From NCBI GenBank assembly GCA_028711405.1, contig JAQTSH010000105.1, positions 1 through 5,960 on the forward strand: 5,960 nucleotides of DNA, read 5' to 3'. The stretch's first letter is position 1, and every line of letters starts with the position of its first letter. Below, one piece after another: positions 1 to 5,373 of this stretch. The stretch is from Methanoregula sp. GTDB taxonomy: Archaea > Halobacteriota > Methanomicrobia > Methanomicrobiales > Methanospirillaceae. The notes under the pieces are model-generated. The model was given only the letters and a program-made list of their open reading frames with translations. It was not told the DNA's origin and ran no database searches. Position numbers and translations under genes: made by a program.

Positions 1-660
1 CCGTCATCATCCGCCCCCCAAAAAAATGGGTGCCGGTAGATTTCCGCGAGCTCTTGAGAATACTGCGAACTGCTCTACAGTTTTGTCTCCCGTGACATGA
101 AAATTCGGTACAAACAGTCCGCCCTTGATTTTCTCTGGGCGATCATCCAGCCACTCTTCATGACGATCATCTTCACTCTCTTCTTCGGAGGGTTTTTTTA
201 AAGATTCCCTCAGATGGCGTCCCCTACCCACGGTTTAGCCTTGCCGCACTCCTTCCATAAACGCTCTTTTCTGAAGAGTTCACCCGTTCGACCACGAGCA
301 TGGTGAGTAATGCAGGTATCAGGACGAAAGTTTATTTCCCGCGGCCGATATGCCGATCTCCGGGATCCTTTGGCCGCGGGTGGATTTTTTCATCGCGTTT
401 ATCATCCTCATGATGGCATACTATGGGTTTGTACCAACCATCGCGATCGTCCTCCTCCAGCTCTTCATCCTGCTTGCCCTCGCCACCTCGCTTGCCGTCG
501 AACTCTGACTGTCAGCGCTCAACATCAAGTACCGGAATTTCCAGTATACGCTCCCGTTCATCATCCAGCTCGGGTTCTATGCATCGCCATCGTGTAACCC
601 AGCACTATGATACCTGAGCAATACCGCATAATTTACGGACTTAGCCCTATGGCTGGTGTG
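1..660 (+). pseudogene. Decayed ABC-2 type polysaccharide exporter permease (TagG/Wzm-like)
   Basis: Integral-membrane permease of an ABC exporter for polysaccharide or polyol-phosphate chains. The protein can be rebuilt only by switching frames. Bases 3-56 give IIRPPKKWVPVDFRELL, 58-198 give EYCELLYSFVSRDMKIRYKQ then LWAIIQPLFMTIIFTLFFGG, and 201-344 give KIPSDGVPYPRFSLAALLP then TRSTTSMVSNAG and KVYFPR. Bases 350-589 give MPISGILWPRVDF then YYGFVPTIAIVLLQL and LSALNIKYRNFQYTLPFI. Bases 592-660 give IPEQYRIIYGLSPMAGV. The order and motifs match the family. Lesions are: one extra base near 57; a shift in the T7 run at 193-199; TAA at 258-260 where Trp is usual; a lost base near 345-349; TGA at 506-508; a lost base near 590; TAA at 595-597. 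Similarity ends at about 660, so roughly the last 45-50 residues are gone, and the first few lie outside the window. It cannot make a working permease. Confidence 0.88.
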
Positions 661-709
661 AAATGTGGATGAATGAAGGGAAAAATCAAAGACATCCGTT
701 TTTCTCTCC

Positions 710-725
710 GTGTTTTCTAAAACAC
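710..725. other. Short hairpin after permease relic
   Basis: GTGTTTT and AAAACAC form a 7-bp stem with a two-base CT centre. No T-run follows on the + strand, so a terminator role is weak. It may be a fossil of the original gene end. Confidence 0.3.
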
Positions 726-903
726 CCCTCATCACATTCCCCTGCGGCACCCTCCGTCTCCAGGAATTCCTCGACCATAAGGTTCATGTGCGCAAATAAA
801 TTTCAAAAAAATATTCCCGCGTTGTAAACTTAAATTCTCAAAATACATTTTTTCAGGAGTTATTTGTCCAAATAGTGCTAAAATTTCGCGCAGATTTCGA
901 TTC

Positions 904-912
904 GCTTATATA
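904..912 (+). promoter_or_regulatory. Archaeal TATA-like box
   Basis: CTTATATAT closely resembles the archaeal TATA consensus TTTATATA. Transcription would be expected to start about 25 bases downstream, near 933-938. That is at the TTG (933) or ATG (939) of the small ORF that follows, as for a leaderless transcript. A purine-rich BRE upstream is not obvious. Confidence 0.45.
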
Positions 913-938
913 TTCCACACCCCTTTTTTCTTTTGACA

Positions 939-1187
939 ATGATTGCAAATGTCATCGCGAACATAAAAACGCGGGGAAAAGGGGCGATAAACACGATCAA
1001 AGCAAAATTGGTTGCTGTTCTTCATTATATCCTCACATTCGCGTGCTCAGTCCATGCTGCGATAATTTCAATGCTCATTGTCTATTCAAGCCTGAGGAAT
1101 GCATTGGACGCGGAGAAGCGGTACAAAATCACCAGTGACCACTCTCCAGTCTTTTCGCTCTTTAGCTTTTTTCCTGATTGTAATTAA
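939..1187 (+). CDS. Possible small membrane protein, unrecognised
   Basis: An 82-codon frame begins with MIANVIANIKTRGKG. It contains one hydrophobic stretch (about residues 25-50, LVAVLHYILTFACS through IISMLIVYSS) that could be a membrane segment behind a positively charged N-terminus. Its ATG lies 27-30 bases after a TATA-like box, fitting a leaderless start; TTG at 933 is an alternative. It has no Shine-Dalgarno site and no recognised family. Its last third overlaps a protein-like open frame on the other strand, so at most one of the two is likely to be coding. It could be chance. Confidence 0.28.
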   Translation: MIANVIANIKTRGKGAINTIKAKLVAVLHYILTFACSVHAAIISMLIVYSSLRNALDAEKRYKITSDHSPVFSLFSFFPDCN

Positions 1188-1325
1188 CCACCGGTCCAAC
1201 GGTATTTGGGTATCTTTCGCGGTCACTTTCCGATAGATTGCCTGCCATACCCTCGCAGGATCTGTCCCGTAATGTGTTAGCCCTGGCTCTGCCCGGATAC
1301 ACCAGAACCGGTTTTTTCTCTCAAT
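1086..1325 (-). pseudogene. Start-less open frame, possible gene remnant
   Basis: Between a stop at 1326-1328 and the stop at 1086-1088 the minus strand is open for 79 codons with a protein-like composition. Segments include FWCIRAEPGLTHYGTDPARV, WQAIYRKVTAKDTQIPLDRW and LITIRKKAKERKDWRVV. The charged, helix-like pattern suggests a real domain. There is no ATG; the first usable GTG would leave only about 46 residues. It may be the C-terminal end of a decayed gene whose start was lost, or it may be chance. No family was recognised. It overlaps the possible ORF 939-1187 on the other strand. Confidence 0.3.
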
Positions 1326-1377
1326 TCAGGAAATGAAACGTCTCAAAAATCGCTCTGTTTCGTCATAAACACGGGGT

Positions 1378-1393
1378 GAAATTTATTCTATAT
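1378..1393 (+). promoter_or_regulatory. Candidate promoter of the paralog cluster
   Basis: GAAATTTATTCTATAT resembles an archaeal BRE (GAAA) followed by a TATA-like box (TTTATTCTA, 1382-1390). The expected start site falls close to the ATG at 1407, which would leave the Shine-Dalgarno site of orf1 outside the transcript. Either the mRNA is leaderless or the real promoter lies further upstream. Confidence 0.35.
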
Positions 1394-1406
1394 CGTCAGA
1401 GGAAAA

Positions 1407-1706
1407 ATGAAAAAAACATTTACTGTATCTCAAAATAGCACACAGGAACCGATCGATTCTCATGAACATAATACCAACATCGCCGACCTCAGGAACATCA
1501 TCGTCGCACAGGAAGCAGACGAGAAATATGAACAGACGACCCGCATCCCCGGCATCATCGGAATGAACTCACAAGGATGCATAGTCCCGTGTGCCCGGTT
1601 TTTTGCTGTCGCTTGTGATGGAGATATCTCGTGTACAAACGTGGAGATTCTCTCAGATGAAAACAAAACCGGGATTATTTCTCCCGGCAAAGGAGCCACA
1701 GTATGA
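1407..1706 (+). CDS. Hypothetical protein, first gene of the coupled cluster (orf1)
   Basis: A 99-residue protein that I do not recognise. It starts with MKKTFTVSQNST, has a polar and acidic first half (about residues 15-45), and then a Cys-containing segment with GCIVPCARFFAVACDGDISC in the middle. No signal peptide or membrane segment is evident. The ATG has an AGAGG site at 1398-1402, four bases away, which is close but usable. Its stop overlaps the start of the next gene as ATGA (1703-1706), and that gene has its own strong ribosome site inside orf1. This supports translational coupling and therefore a real gene. The sequence does not resemble paralogs A-C. A longer antisense frame covers it but has no comparable signals. 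Confidence 0.5.
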   Translation: MKKTFTVSQNSTQEPIDSHEHNTNIADLRNIIVAQEADEKYEQTTRIPGIIGMNSQGCIVPCARFFAVACDGDISCTNVEILSDENKTGIISPGKGATV

Positions 1707-2107
1707 CCGTACCCCGGCGGATGACCATCCTGTGTCGGGACGCGAAAGTGCTGCTTGAAGCGGCGGGTTACGATGTCGTTATCGTCCCAGAACGATCCCT
1801 CCAGCAGCGGTTTTTGGCACATCTCATCGCGTTCGATGGCAACGCAGACATGCGGTACATCTGGATCAAAATCGCCATACAACCGTTCGTCTGTCTCGCA
1901 GAGATTGAGACGCACTGCAGCAGGGAGGTCGGTGAGATCCGCAAGCGGCTTGCCCGCTACCCTCAACAAGCCAATTTTCACGGAGAAATCTGGGTGGCAA
2001 CCGCTGATGGCAGGTTCCATTGCTATGAGGTTTCTGCCGATGCGATCCGGGCGATCTTCAAGGGCAAACGCGCTCCCCTCGTGCGTATGGAGGGTGCAGC
2101 CACATGA
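1703..2107 (+). CDS. Hypothetical protein, paralog A of a small nuclease-like family
   Basis: A 134-residue protein, homologous by eye to B and C downstream. Shared landmarks are an N-terminal helix ending in GYDVVIVP (22-29), a strand with YIWIKI (52-57), ETHC (69-72), a basic helix with EIRKRLARYP, HGEIW (93-97), CYEV (107-110) and AIRAI (114-118). The order helix, GY-V strand, hydrophobic strand with IK, then EIW and EV strands recalls small archaeal PD-(D/E)XK proteins. The usual acidic residues are not where expected, so a nuclease activity is not claimed. The start has AAAGGAG (1689-1695) seven bases upstream and overlaps orf1 as ATGA. The stop overlaps micro-ORF 1 in the same way. Its last 11 codons align without gaps to the ends of both micro-ORFs. 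Confidence 0.65.
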   Translation: MTVPRRMTILCRDAKVLLEAAGYDVVIVPERSLQQRFLAHLIAFDGNADMRYIWIKIAIQPFVCLAEIETHCSREVGEIRKRLARYPQQANFHGEIWVATADGRFHCYEVSADAIRAIFKGKRAPLVRMEGAAT

Positions 2108-2184
2108 CCAGCCATCGAGGTACATTTCTGGATCGTGGAGTCCCACACGCTCCCGTCGCACTTACGGTAGGTGCAGCCGCATGA
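2104..2184 (+). pseudogene. Micro-ORF 1 (26 codons), collapsed family member
   Basis: It encodes MTSHRGTFLDRGVPHAPVAL followed by TVGAAA. The first ten residues resemble the start of gene B (MTSRRGTLIED) and the last ones the end of gene A (RAPLVRMEGAAT). This suggests a full-length paralog reduced by an internal deletion to its two ends. It keeps a ribosome site, GGAGGG at 2089-2094, nine bases before the ATG. Its start overlaps the stop of A, and its stop the start of micro-ORF 2, both as ATGA. It may still be translated, if only to pass ribosomes downstream. Whether the peptide has a role is unknown. Confidence 0.45.
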
Positions 2185-2261
2185 CCAGCCGTCGCGGTAC
2201 ATTTCTGGATTGTGCAGTCCCACACGCTCTTGTCGCGCTTATCAAGGAGGGAGTTGCATGA
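2181..2261 (+). pseudogene. Micro-ORF 2 (26 codons), second copy
   Basis: It encodes MTSRRGTFLDCAVPHALVAL followed by IKEGVA, a copy of micro-ORF 1 with the same deletion junction. The deletion therefore came first and the 77-base unit was then duplicated. Its ribosome site is weaker (GGTAGG, 2166-2171, nine bases from the ATG). The ATGA at 2258-2261 links it to gene B. Despite about 17 differences between the copies, start, stop, length and overlap are all kept. That could reflect selection or simply recent origin. Confidence 0.45.
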
Positions 2262-2731
2262 CCAGCCGTCGCGGTACACTTATTGAAGACGGCGCCCGTG
2301 AGCTGCTCCAGATGCACGGCTACACGGTTCTGACCATCCCGCCCGAATTCAACAAACGGTACCCTCCCGCACATCTCGTCGCAACGCGGGAAACCGGTGA
2401 GAACCGGCATATCAAAATCAGAAAAATGTACCGAAGACCATCCACGGTCGAAACCGTTGAATCGCACTGCACAAAGGATCTGGTGCAATACCGCAAATAT
2501 CTTTCACGGCACGCCGAAGACACGGGACTCCATTGCGAGATCTGGCTTTATTTTTTGTCGCATGGATTTTGTTGTTTTGAGGTGTTGATGGACAGTGTGC
2601 GGGAAATTCCCCAATTTTTACTCATTCTGCCTGCTGGTCCCGGGAATGCCACTATCCTCGATACGATCGCCAAAGCCGGTAACACCCGGATTTTCACGCA
2701 CCCTGCCTGTGAATCCCCTGGAACTAAGTGA
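2258..2731 (+). CDS. Hypothetical protein, paralog B of the small nuclease-like family
   Basis: A 157-residue protein and the clearest member of the family. It has an N-terminal helix with EDGARELLQMHGYTV (10-24), PAHLVATR (37-44), RHIKIRK (50-56), VESHC (67-71), a basic helix with QYRKYLSRH, HCEIW (92-96), CFEV (106-109) and VREI (114-117). An extra tail of about 40 residues is absent from A and C. The pattern resembles a PD-(D/E)XK core in which the metal-binding Asp is replaced (His in AHL) and the Glu of ExK is missing. That reading is an inference from layout only. I chose the ATG at 2258 because AAGGAGG (2244-2250) lies seven bases upstream, the stop of micro-ORF 2 overlaps it as ATGA, and family similarity begins there. 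The frame stays open upstream to 2171, but that stretch is the micro-ORF array out of frame. Confidence 0.75.
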   Translation: MTSRRGTLIEDGARELLQMHGYTVLTIPPEFNKRYPPAHLVATRETGENRHIKIRKMYRRPSTVETVESHCTKDLVQYRKYLSRHAEDTGLHCEIWLYFLSHGFCCFEVLMDSVREIPQFLLILPAGPGNATILDTIAKAGNTRIFTHPACESPGTK

Positions 2732-2734
2732 AGT

Positions 2735-3142
2735 ATGATTGATTTCAGCCGGTATTGCCTGATATGGTACAGAGCACAGAGATCACTCCAGAACCATTGC
2801 CTGATACAGGATGGGACACGGGAAGTACTCTCAAAACAGGATTGCGAATATGTGCATCAAAGAGACAATTTCCTGTCACGCTACACCCAGTTGAGTCTTG
2901 TCGGAAAGCAACGATCCGATGACATGCGCTGCTTCAGGGTCAATCGCTCAAATCAGGAGACGAGCACTATCCGGTCCCCTGAATGGATCTGCGCACAAGC
3001 GATCAACCCGCTTGACCTGTTTCTGACAATCTGGCAAAAAGAACATTACCTCCGGTGTGAGGTCTGGTTGTTGTTACGAACCGGGCAGAAGCACTGCTTT
3101 AGAGGTGTAAAGAATGGAATCCGGGAGGTTGCCTGTGCCTGA
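2735..3142 (+). CDS. Hypothetical protein, divergent paralog C
   Basis: A 135-residue protein. Similarity to B starts at about residue 18: LIQDGTREVL (23-32), LSRYTQLSLVGKQRSDDMRC, PEWIC (82-86) at the ESHC position, RCEVW (107-111), CFRGV (121-125) and GIREV (128-132). It is the most divergent member and lacks the IKI segment of A and B. The first 17 residues have no match, and an 11-base repeat (2754-2764 and 2796-2806, 42 bases apart) suggests a small local duplication at the N-terminus. It starts three bases after the stop of B with only a weak ribosome site. It overlaps gene D by eight bases. A broken copy of its last half lies at 5186-5373. Confidence 0.6.
   Translation: MIDFSRYCLIWYRAQRSLQNHCLIQDGTREVLSKQDCEYVHQRDNFLSRYTQLSLVGKQRSDDMRCFRVNRSNQETSTIRSPEWICAQAINPLDLFLTIWQKEHYLRCEVWLLLRTGQKHCFRGVKNGIREVACA
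3123..3128 (+). promoter_or_regulatory. Ribosome site that decides the GTG start of D
   Basis: GGGAGG sits six bases before GTG 3135, inside the 3' end of C. This spacing favours GTG 3135 over ATG 3114, which has no ribosome site. The second copy keeps a similar G-rich tract (5350-5359) before its GTG at 5366. Confidence 0.6.
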
Positions 3143-3356
3143 AGTAGCGGCAAAGGGGTCAGCCACTGCCGAACAGATCGAAGGTATCCCGCTCTTTCTC
3201 ATCCCGAAAATTATCTCCGAACAAATCCGGAAGAAACAAAAATCCGTATTCCTAATCACAGTTGAGCGAAAGTTCATGCACCAGTATACCGTGATTGTTG
3301 AGACGCGCGATGAATACGATCAGAGGGTTAATGCGGGGGAGCATGGCAGTTCTTAA
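3135..3356 (+). CDS. Hypothetical protein D, last gene of the cluster
   Basis: A small soluble protein of 73 residues that I do not recognise. It reads VPEVAAKGSATAEQIEGIPL, then FLIPKIISEQIRKKQKSVFL, ITVERKFMHQYTVIVETRDE and YDQRV, ending in a polar tail. The pattern suggests a helix followed by two or three strands. I chose GTG 3135 because GGGAGG (3123-3128) lies six bases upstream and because similarity to the second copy extends to that codon. ATG 3114 in the same frame would add seven residues. It overlaps C by eight bases (GTGCCTGA). A second copy at 5366-5587 matches 58 of 73 positions but has an internal stop. The C-terminal tail is the least conserved part. Confidence 0.65.
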   Translation: MPEVAAKGSATAEQIEGIPLFLIPKIISEQIRKKQKSVFLITVERKFMHQYTVIVETRDEYDQRVNAGEHGSS

Positions 3357-3519
3357 CAGCGATCGGCATGACGATGTGCCGGGGATGGTCGATCAGGATC
3401 CGGCGGAGAAGAAGGGGATATTTTACCGGAAGTTGAGAACGTCTGATGAGCGGTTTTTAAAAATCCGTACCATTTTCCCATCGTCAGAAATATCCATCTC
3501 TACCGGATCCAGGATAGTC

Positions 3520-3672
3520 ATGAAAATTGTTTCCGTTGTCGGGGCACGCCCTCAGGCGATAGCATGCACTCCGCGCGGATTTCAATTTTTTAGCCATTCC
3601 GTTCGAGGAATGCCAGCCTGCCGGATCCGAACTATAAGATCGGCAGAAATATCTTCCGGATGCGGATTTTAG
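3520..3672 (+). pseudogene. wecB: Remnant of UDP-N-acetylglucosamine 2-epimerase
   Basis: The frame from ATG 3520 reads MKIVSVVGARPQ, the characteristic start of non-hydrolysing UDP-GlcNAc 2-epimerases. It continues as AIACTP where FIKCAP is usual. After about 18 residues the similarity breaks. Another frame (3618-3644) gives LPDPNYKIG, close to the family segment (L-x-x-P-x-P-D-Y-x-L-G-I-G) that normally lies about 60 residues further on. The gene is therefore internally deleted and frameshifted, and nearly all of the usual roughly 360-380 residues are missing. AGGA at 3511-3514 may be its old ribosome site and TTTTTAAAAA at 3454-3463 its old promoter. The enzyme makes UDP-ManNAc for surface polysaccharide, which fits the permease relic at the left end. 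Confidence 0.65.
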
Positions 3673-3730
3673 AATGGTTAAGTACCAGTTCCCCATTAAT
3701 CATGTATGGTGGAGTTGAAAGATACCCTCA

Positions 3731-5140
3731 TTATGTTTTATGACACCGCTGGTGCCACAAAGCTAGATCTCCGGCATCGAGATAAAGGGTATTTTCGTCA
3801 TTTTCATGCTTTCTGGAATGAGGTGAAAACGATCGTGCGATGATACAATAATATTCTTTCCTGTTTTTGTCCATCCATGGTACACCAGCCGCCTTCTCTT
3901 TGAGATTCACGAGAAGTTTTTCCGCATTTACTTTTTCCTGCCATTTACATTCGCAAAACAGTATGGATGAACTTTCTTTCTGGTATGCGACGAGATCAAT
4001 CTCCTCACCCTTGTCCCACCAGCTACCAATCGTGTCAAAACGGAAGGGTAGTAATCCTTCCCCGTTGAACTCAAGGAATAGATCTTCTGCCATGGATTCA
4101 AATGATTTTCCGATGTACTGGGCAAACTGCGGCTGGATGTTCGTCTGGAGAACCAGCCCTCCCTCTCCCCGTTCGATGCGTTCAATGTTTGGATGAACAA
4201 AACGGAACCAGAACGTAAACAGGTTATCCGATAACTGGTACAAACCTTTCCGGCTCCGGTGATTGTCAGTGACTGGAATTTTCCGTTCTACCAGTTGAAG
4301 GTCTATGAGGATGGAAAGATATTTTGTGATGAGTCCCTTATCTAACCCAGTATCGTTCATAATGAGACCGATACGGTTATTTCCCTTTGCTATCGAGAGG
4401 AGGATGGAGAAATAGTACCTCGGCTCAACAAGTTCCATGCGTAGGACAAACTCCACATCCTTAAAGAGGCTGGCATCTGCGGAGAGAATTTTTTTTGTTA
4501 TGTTTTCAAAGACTCCCTTCTCTTTATCGATCGCCATGATATAAGCCGGTGTCCCGCCAAACACCGAATAATATTCTACCGCCTCCGTGAAGTTTCCGAT
4601 ATATTCCAGCACATCAGTAAACTTAAAACCGTGCAGCAGGATCTGACCCGTGCGCCTTCCGAATAGCGGGCTTGAATGCTGCATGGTATACTCTTCCATC
4701 ATCGAAATGCTGGATCCTGACAGTATGAGAACAATGCCTGAGTCTTTCAGCTGTTTATCCCAGAATTCCTGGATAATAGATGGGAGGGAATGATCTTCTT
4801 TAACCAGATACGGGAATTCATCGATAGCGATGACAACACGATCTTTTGTTTTGCCGGCAAGGTAGGCAAAGAAACTGTCCCAGTCACCAAACGGGCTTCT
4901 TTGTAAAAAGTCGTCATTAAAAAATTCTGCGCAGTCCCGGGAAATTTTTTTCAGTTGCAGGTGTTTTGATTCTTCCCTGGCGAGAAAACGGATTCCCCGT
5001 GTGGTTTTTAAAAATTGTTCAATCAACTCGCTCTTACCGATCCGTCTCCTTCCGTACAGGATAATGAACTCCGCTCCTTTCCGTGCATATCGCTCATTGA
5101 GCACGGCGAGTTCTTGTTGTCTATCAATGAAGGTACTCAT
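3731..5140 (-). CDS. Archaeal AAA-type ATPase with C-terminal nuclease-like domain (DUF234 family)
   Basis: A 469-residue, apparently intact protein. Its N-terminus is FIDRQQELAVLNERY. Walker A is GRRRIGKS (30-37) and Walker B is VVIAIDEF (102-109). A sensor-like strand VLILSGSS lies at 137-144, and FGRRTGQI (160-167) carries the conserved arginine pair. A winged-helix-like segment spans about 240-300 and leads into the DUF234 region. The C-terminal part holds a PD-(D/E)XK-like set: E348, D382 (EEIDLVAY) and E397/K399 (ECK). Length is usual for the family. The role is not known; such ATPases are common and variable in archaea and are suspected of defence, toxin or mobile-element functions. 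It is transcribed against its neighbours and lies between the two C-D repeats. The ATG is supported by a TATA-like box about 28 bases upstream, as expected for a leaderless mRNA. Confidence 0.93.
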   Translation of the reverse strand: MSTFIDRQQELAVLNERYARKGAEFIILYGRRRIGKSELIEQFLKTTRGIRFLAREESKHLQLKKISRDCAEFFNDDFLQRSPFGDWDSFFAYLAGKTKDRVVIAIDEFPYLVKEDHSLPSIIQEFWDKQLKDSGIVLILSGSSISMMEEYTMQHSSPLFGRRTGQILLHGFKFTDVLEYIGNFTEAVEYYSVFGGTPAYIMAIDKEKGVFENITKKILSADASLFKDVEFVLRMELVEPRYYFSILLSIAKGNNRIGLIMNDTGLDKGLITKYLSILIDLQLVERKIPVTDNHRSRKGLYQLSDNLFTFWFRFVHPNIERIERGEGGLVLQTNIQPQFAQYIGKSFESMAEDLFLEFNGEGLLPFRFDTIGSWWDKGEEIDLVAYQKESSSILFCECKWQEKVNAEKLLVNLKEKAAGVPWMDKNRKEYYCIIARSFSPHSRKHENDENTLYLDAGDLALWHQRCHKT

Positions 5141-5161
5141 AAGTAGTATACTTATAAGTAT
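5134..5161 (-). promoter_or_regulatory. Candidate operator at the ATPase start
   Basis: ATACTTATAAGTAT (5148-5161) is a perfect 14-bp palindrome lying between the TATA-like box and the ATG. A closely related site, TACTCATAAGT (5134-5144), overlaps the start codon and repeats TACTTATAAGT (5149-5159) with a 15-base period and one mismatch. Two related sites at this position would suit a repressor that blocks transcription initiation. The regulator is unknown. The AT-rich composition makes chance palindromes more likely. Confidence 0.4.
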
Positions 5162-5174
5162 CCTATTTAAATTT
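5162..5174 (-). promoter_or_regulatory. TATA-like promoter box of the ATPase gene
   Basis: On the minus strand AAATTTAAATAGG contains a TATA-like box (TTTAAATA) centred about 28 bases before the ATG at 5140. Transcription would begin at or within a few bases of the ATG, so the mRNA is probably leaderless. No Shine-Dalgarno site is present, which agrees. Confidence 0.55.
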
Positions 5175-5185
5175 CGTGATACGCA

Positions 5186-5373
5186 TCAGGTGCTCAATTC
5201 CAGCGACGATGCCTTGCCTGTCTCCTGAATGGATGTGCGCACCAGAGATCAATCCGTTGACAACCCGGCAAAAAGAACAATACATCCAGTGTCAGGTACG
5301 GTTGTTCCTACGAACCGAATAGCAGATCTATTCCGAAGTTGTAAAAAATGGGAGGGTGGTTGCCTGTGCCTGA
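5186..5373 (+). pseudogene. Truncated copy of paralog C (C')
   Basis: The frame reads SPEWMCAPEINP, then TRQKEQYIQCQVRLFLRTE, then TAG at 5320-5322, and resumes as QIYSEVVKNGRVVACA to the same terminal stop as C (5371-5373). It aligns with residues from about 81 to the end of C, with four residues deleted in frame. The first half and the gene start are missing, and the left edge meets the ATPase promoter region. Cys at the PEW-C position is kept, but W and E of the CEVW motif are lost (CQVRL). It is not expected to be functional. Confidence 0.75.

Larger units (their letters stand above)
661..1406. other. Region without a secure gene (746 bases)
   Basis: No recognisable protein is encoded here. 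The stretch 661-870 is AT-rich, ends the permease relic and carries a short hairpin at 710-725. From 871 to 1400 it holds a good archaeal TATA-like box (904-912), a possible small hydrophobic ORF just downstream, and an opposite-strand open frame (1086-1325) lacking an ATG. These are listed separately at low confidence. Much of it may be further debris of the broken polysaccharide locus. Confidence 0.6.
2071..2278 (+). repeat. 77-base tandem array carrying overlapping micro-ORFs
   Basis: ATGACCAGCC occurs at 2104, 2181 and 2258, spaced exactly 77 bases apart. The two complete units (2104-2180 and 2181-2257) agree at about 60 of 77 positions by hand count. The left flank (2071-2103, the end of gene A) matches the end of unit 1 at 25 of 33 positions. 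The right flank (2258-2278, the start of gene B) is identical to the start of unit 2 over 21 bases. Each unit is thus a gene start joined to a gene end. Because 81 minus 4 is 77, each copy preserves the ATGA overlap. Confidence 0.85.
2940..3366 (+). repeat. Direct repeat of the C-D gene pair, copy 1
   Basis: This segment covers the second half of C and all of D. It matches 5186-5597 in the same orientation. Similarity is moderate over the first 35 bases, strong from 2975 (CCCCTGAATGG) onward, and ends together at GCGATCGG (3359-3366 and 5590-5597). Copy 2 has an in-frame 12-base deletion and a few point changes. Confidence 0.85.

Noticed and set aside
310..617. Two + strand open frames inside the permease relic, one rich in serine
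   Set aside because: They arise from out-of-frame reading of the decayed permease; the permease similarity runs through a different frame.
875..1138. Cys- and His-rich 87-codon frame starting at GTG 875
   Set aside because: Its start lies upstream of the TATA-like box at 904, the possible ribosome site is 15 bases away, and the composition is irregular.
1460..2161. Long open frame (233 codons) on the minus strand opposite orf1 and gene A
   Set aside because: It lies fully antisense to genes with ribosome sites, ATGA couplings and paralogs. It has no ribosome site of its own and no recognised motif.
2071..2278. CRISPR array
   Set aside because: The units are contiguous 77-base tandem copies with no spacers and with coding structure.
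2023..2488. Minus-strand frames across the 77-base repeats with repeated MYRDGWSCG-type peptides
   Set aside because: They are the reverse complement of the tandem array. The repeated peptide reflects the DNA repeat and has no ribosome site.
3295..3519. Continuous frame from inside D leading into the wecB start
   Set aside because: The part before ATG 3520 has no match to epimerases, and the first 60 bases are D read out of frame. Only the portion from 3520 is supported.
5320..5322. TAG in C' read as pyrrolysine, as happens in some methanogens
   Set aside because: C' has also lost its first half and its CEVW motif, the neighbouring D' has a TAA, and no pyrrolysine genes are visible. Ordinary decay explains it.
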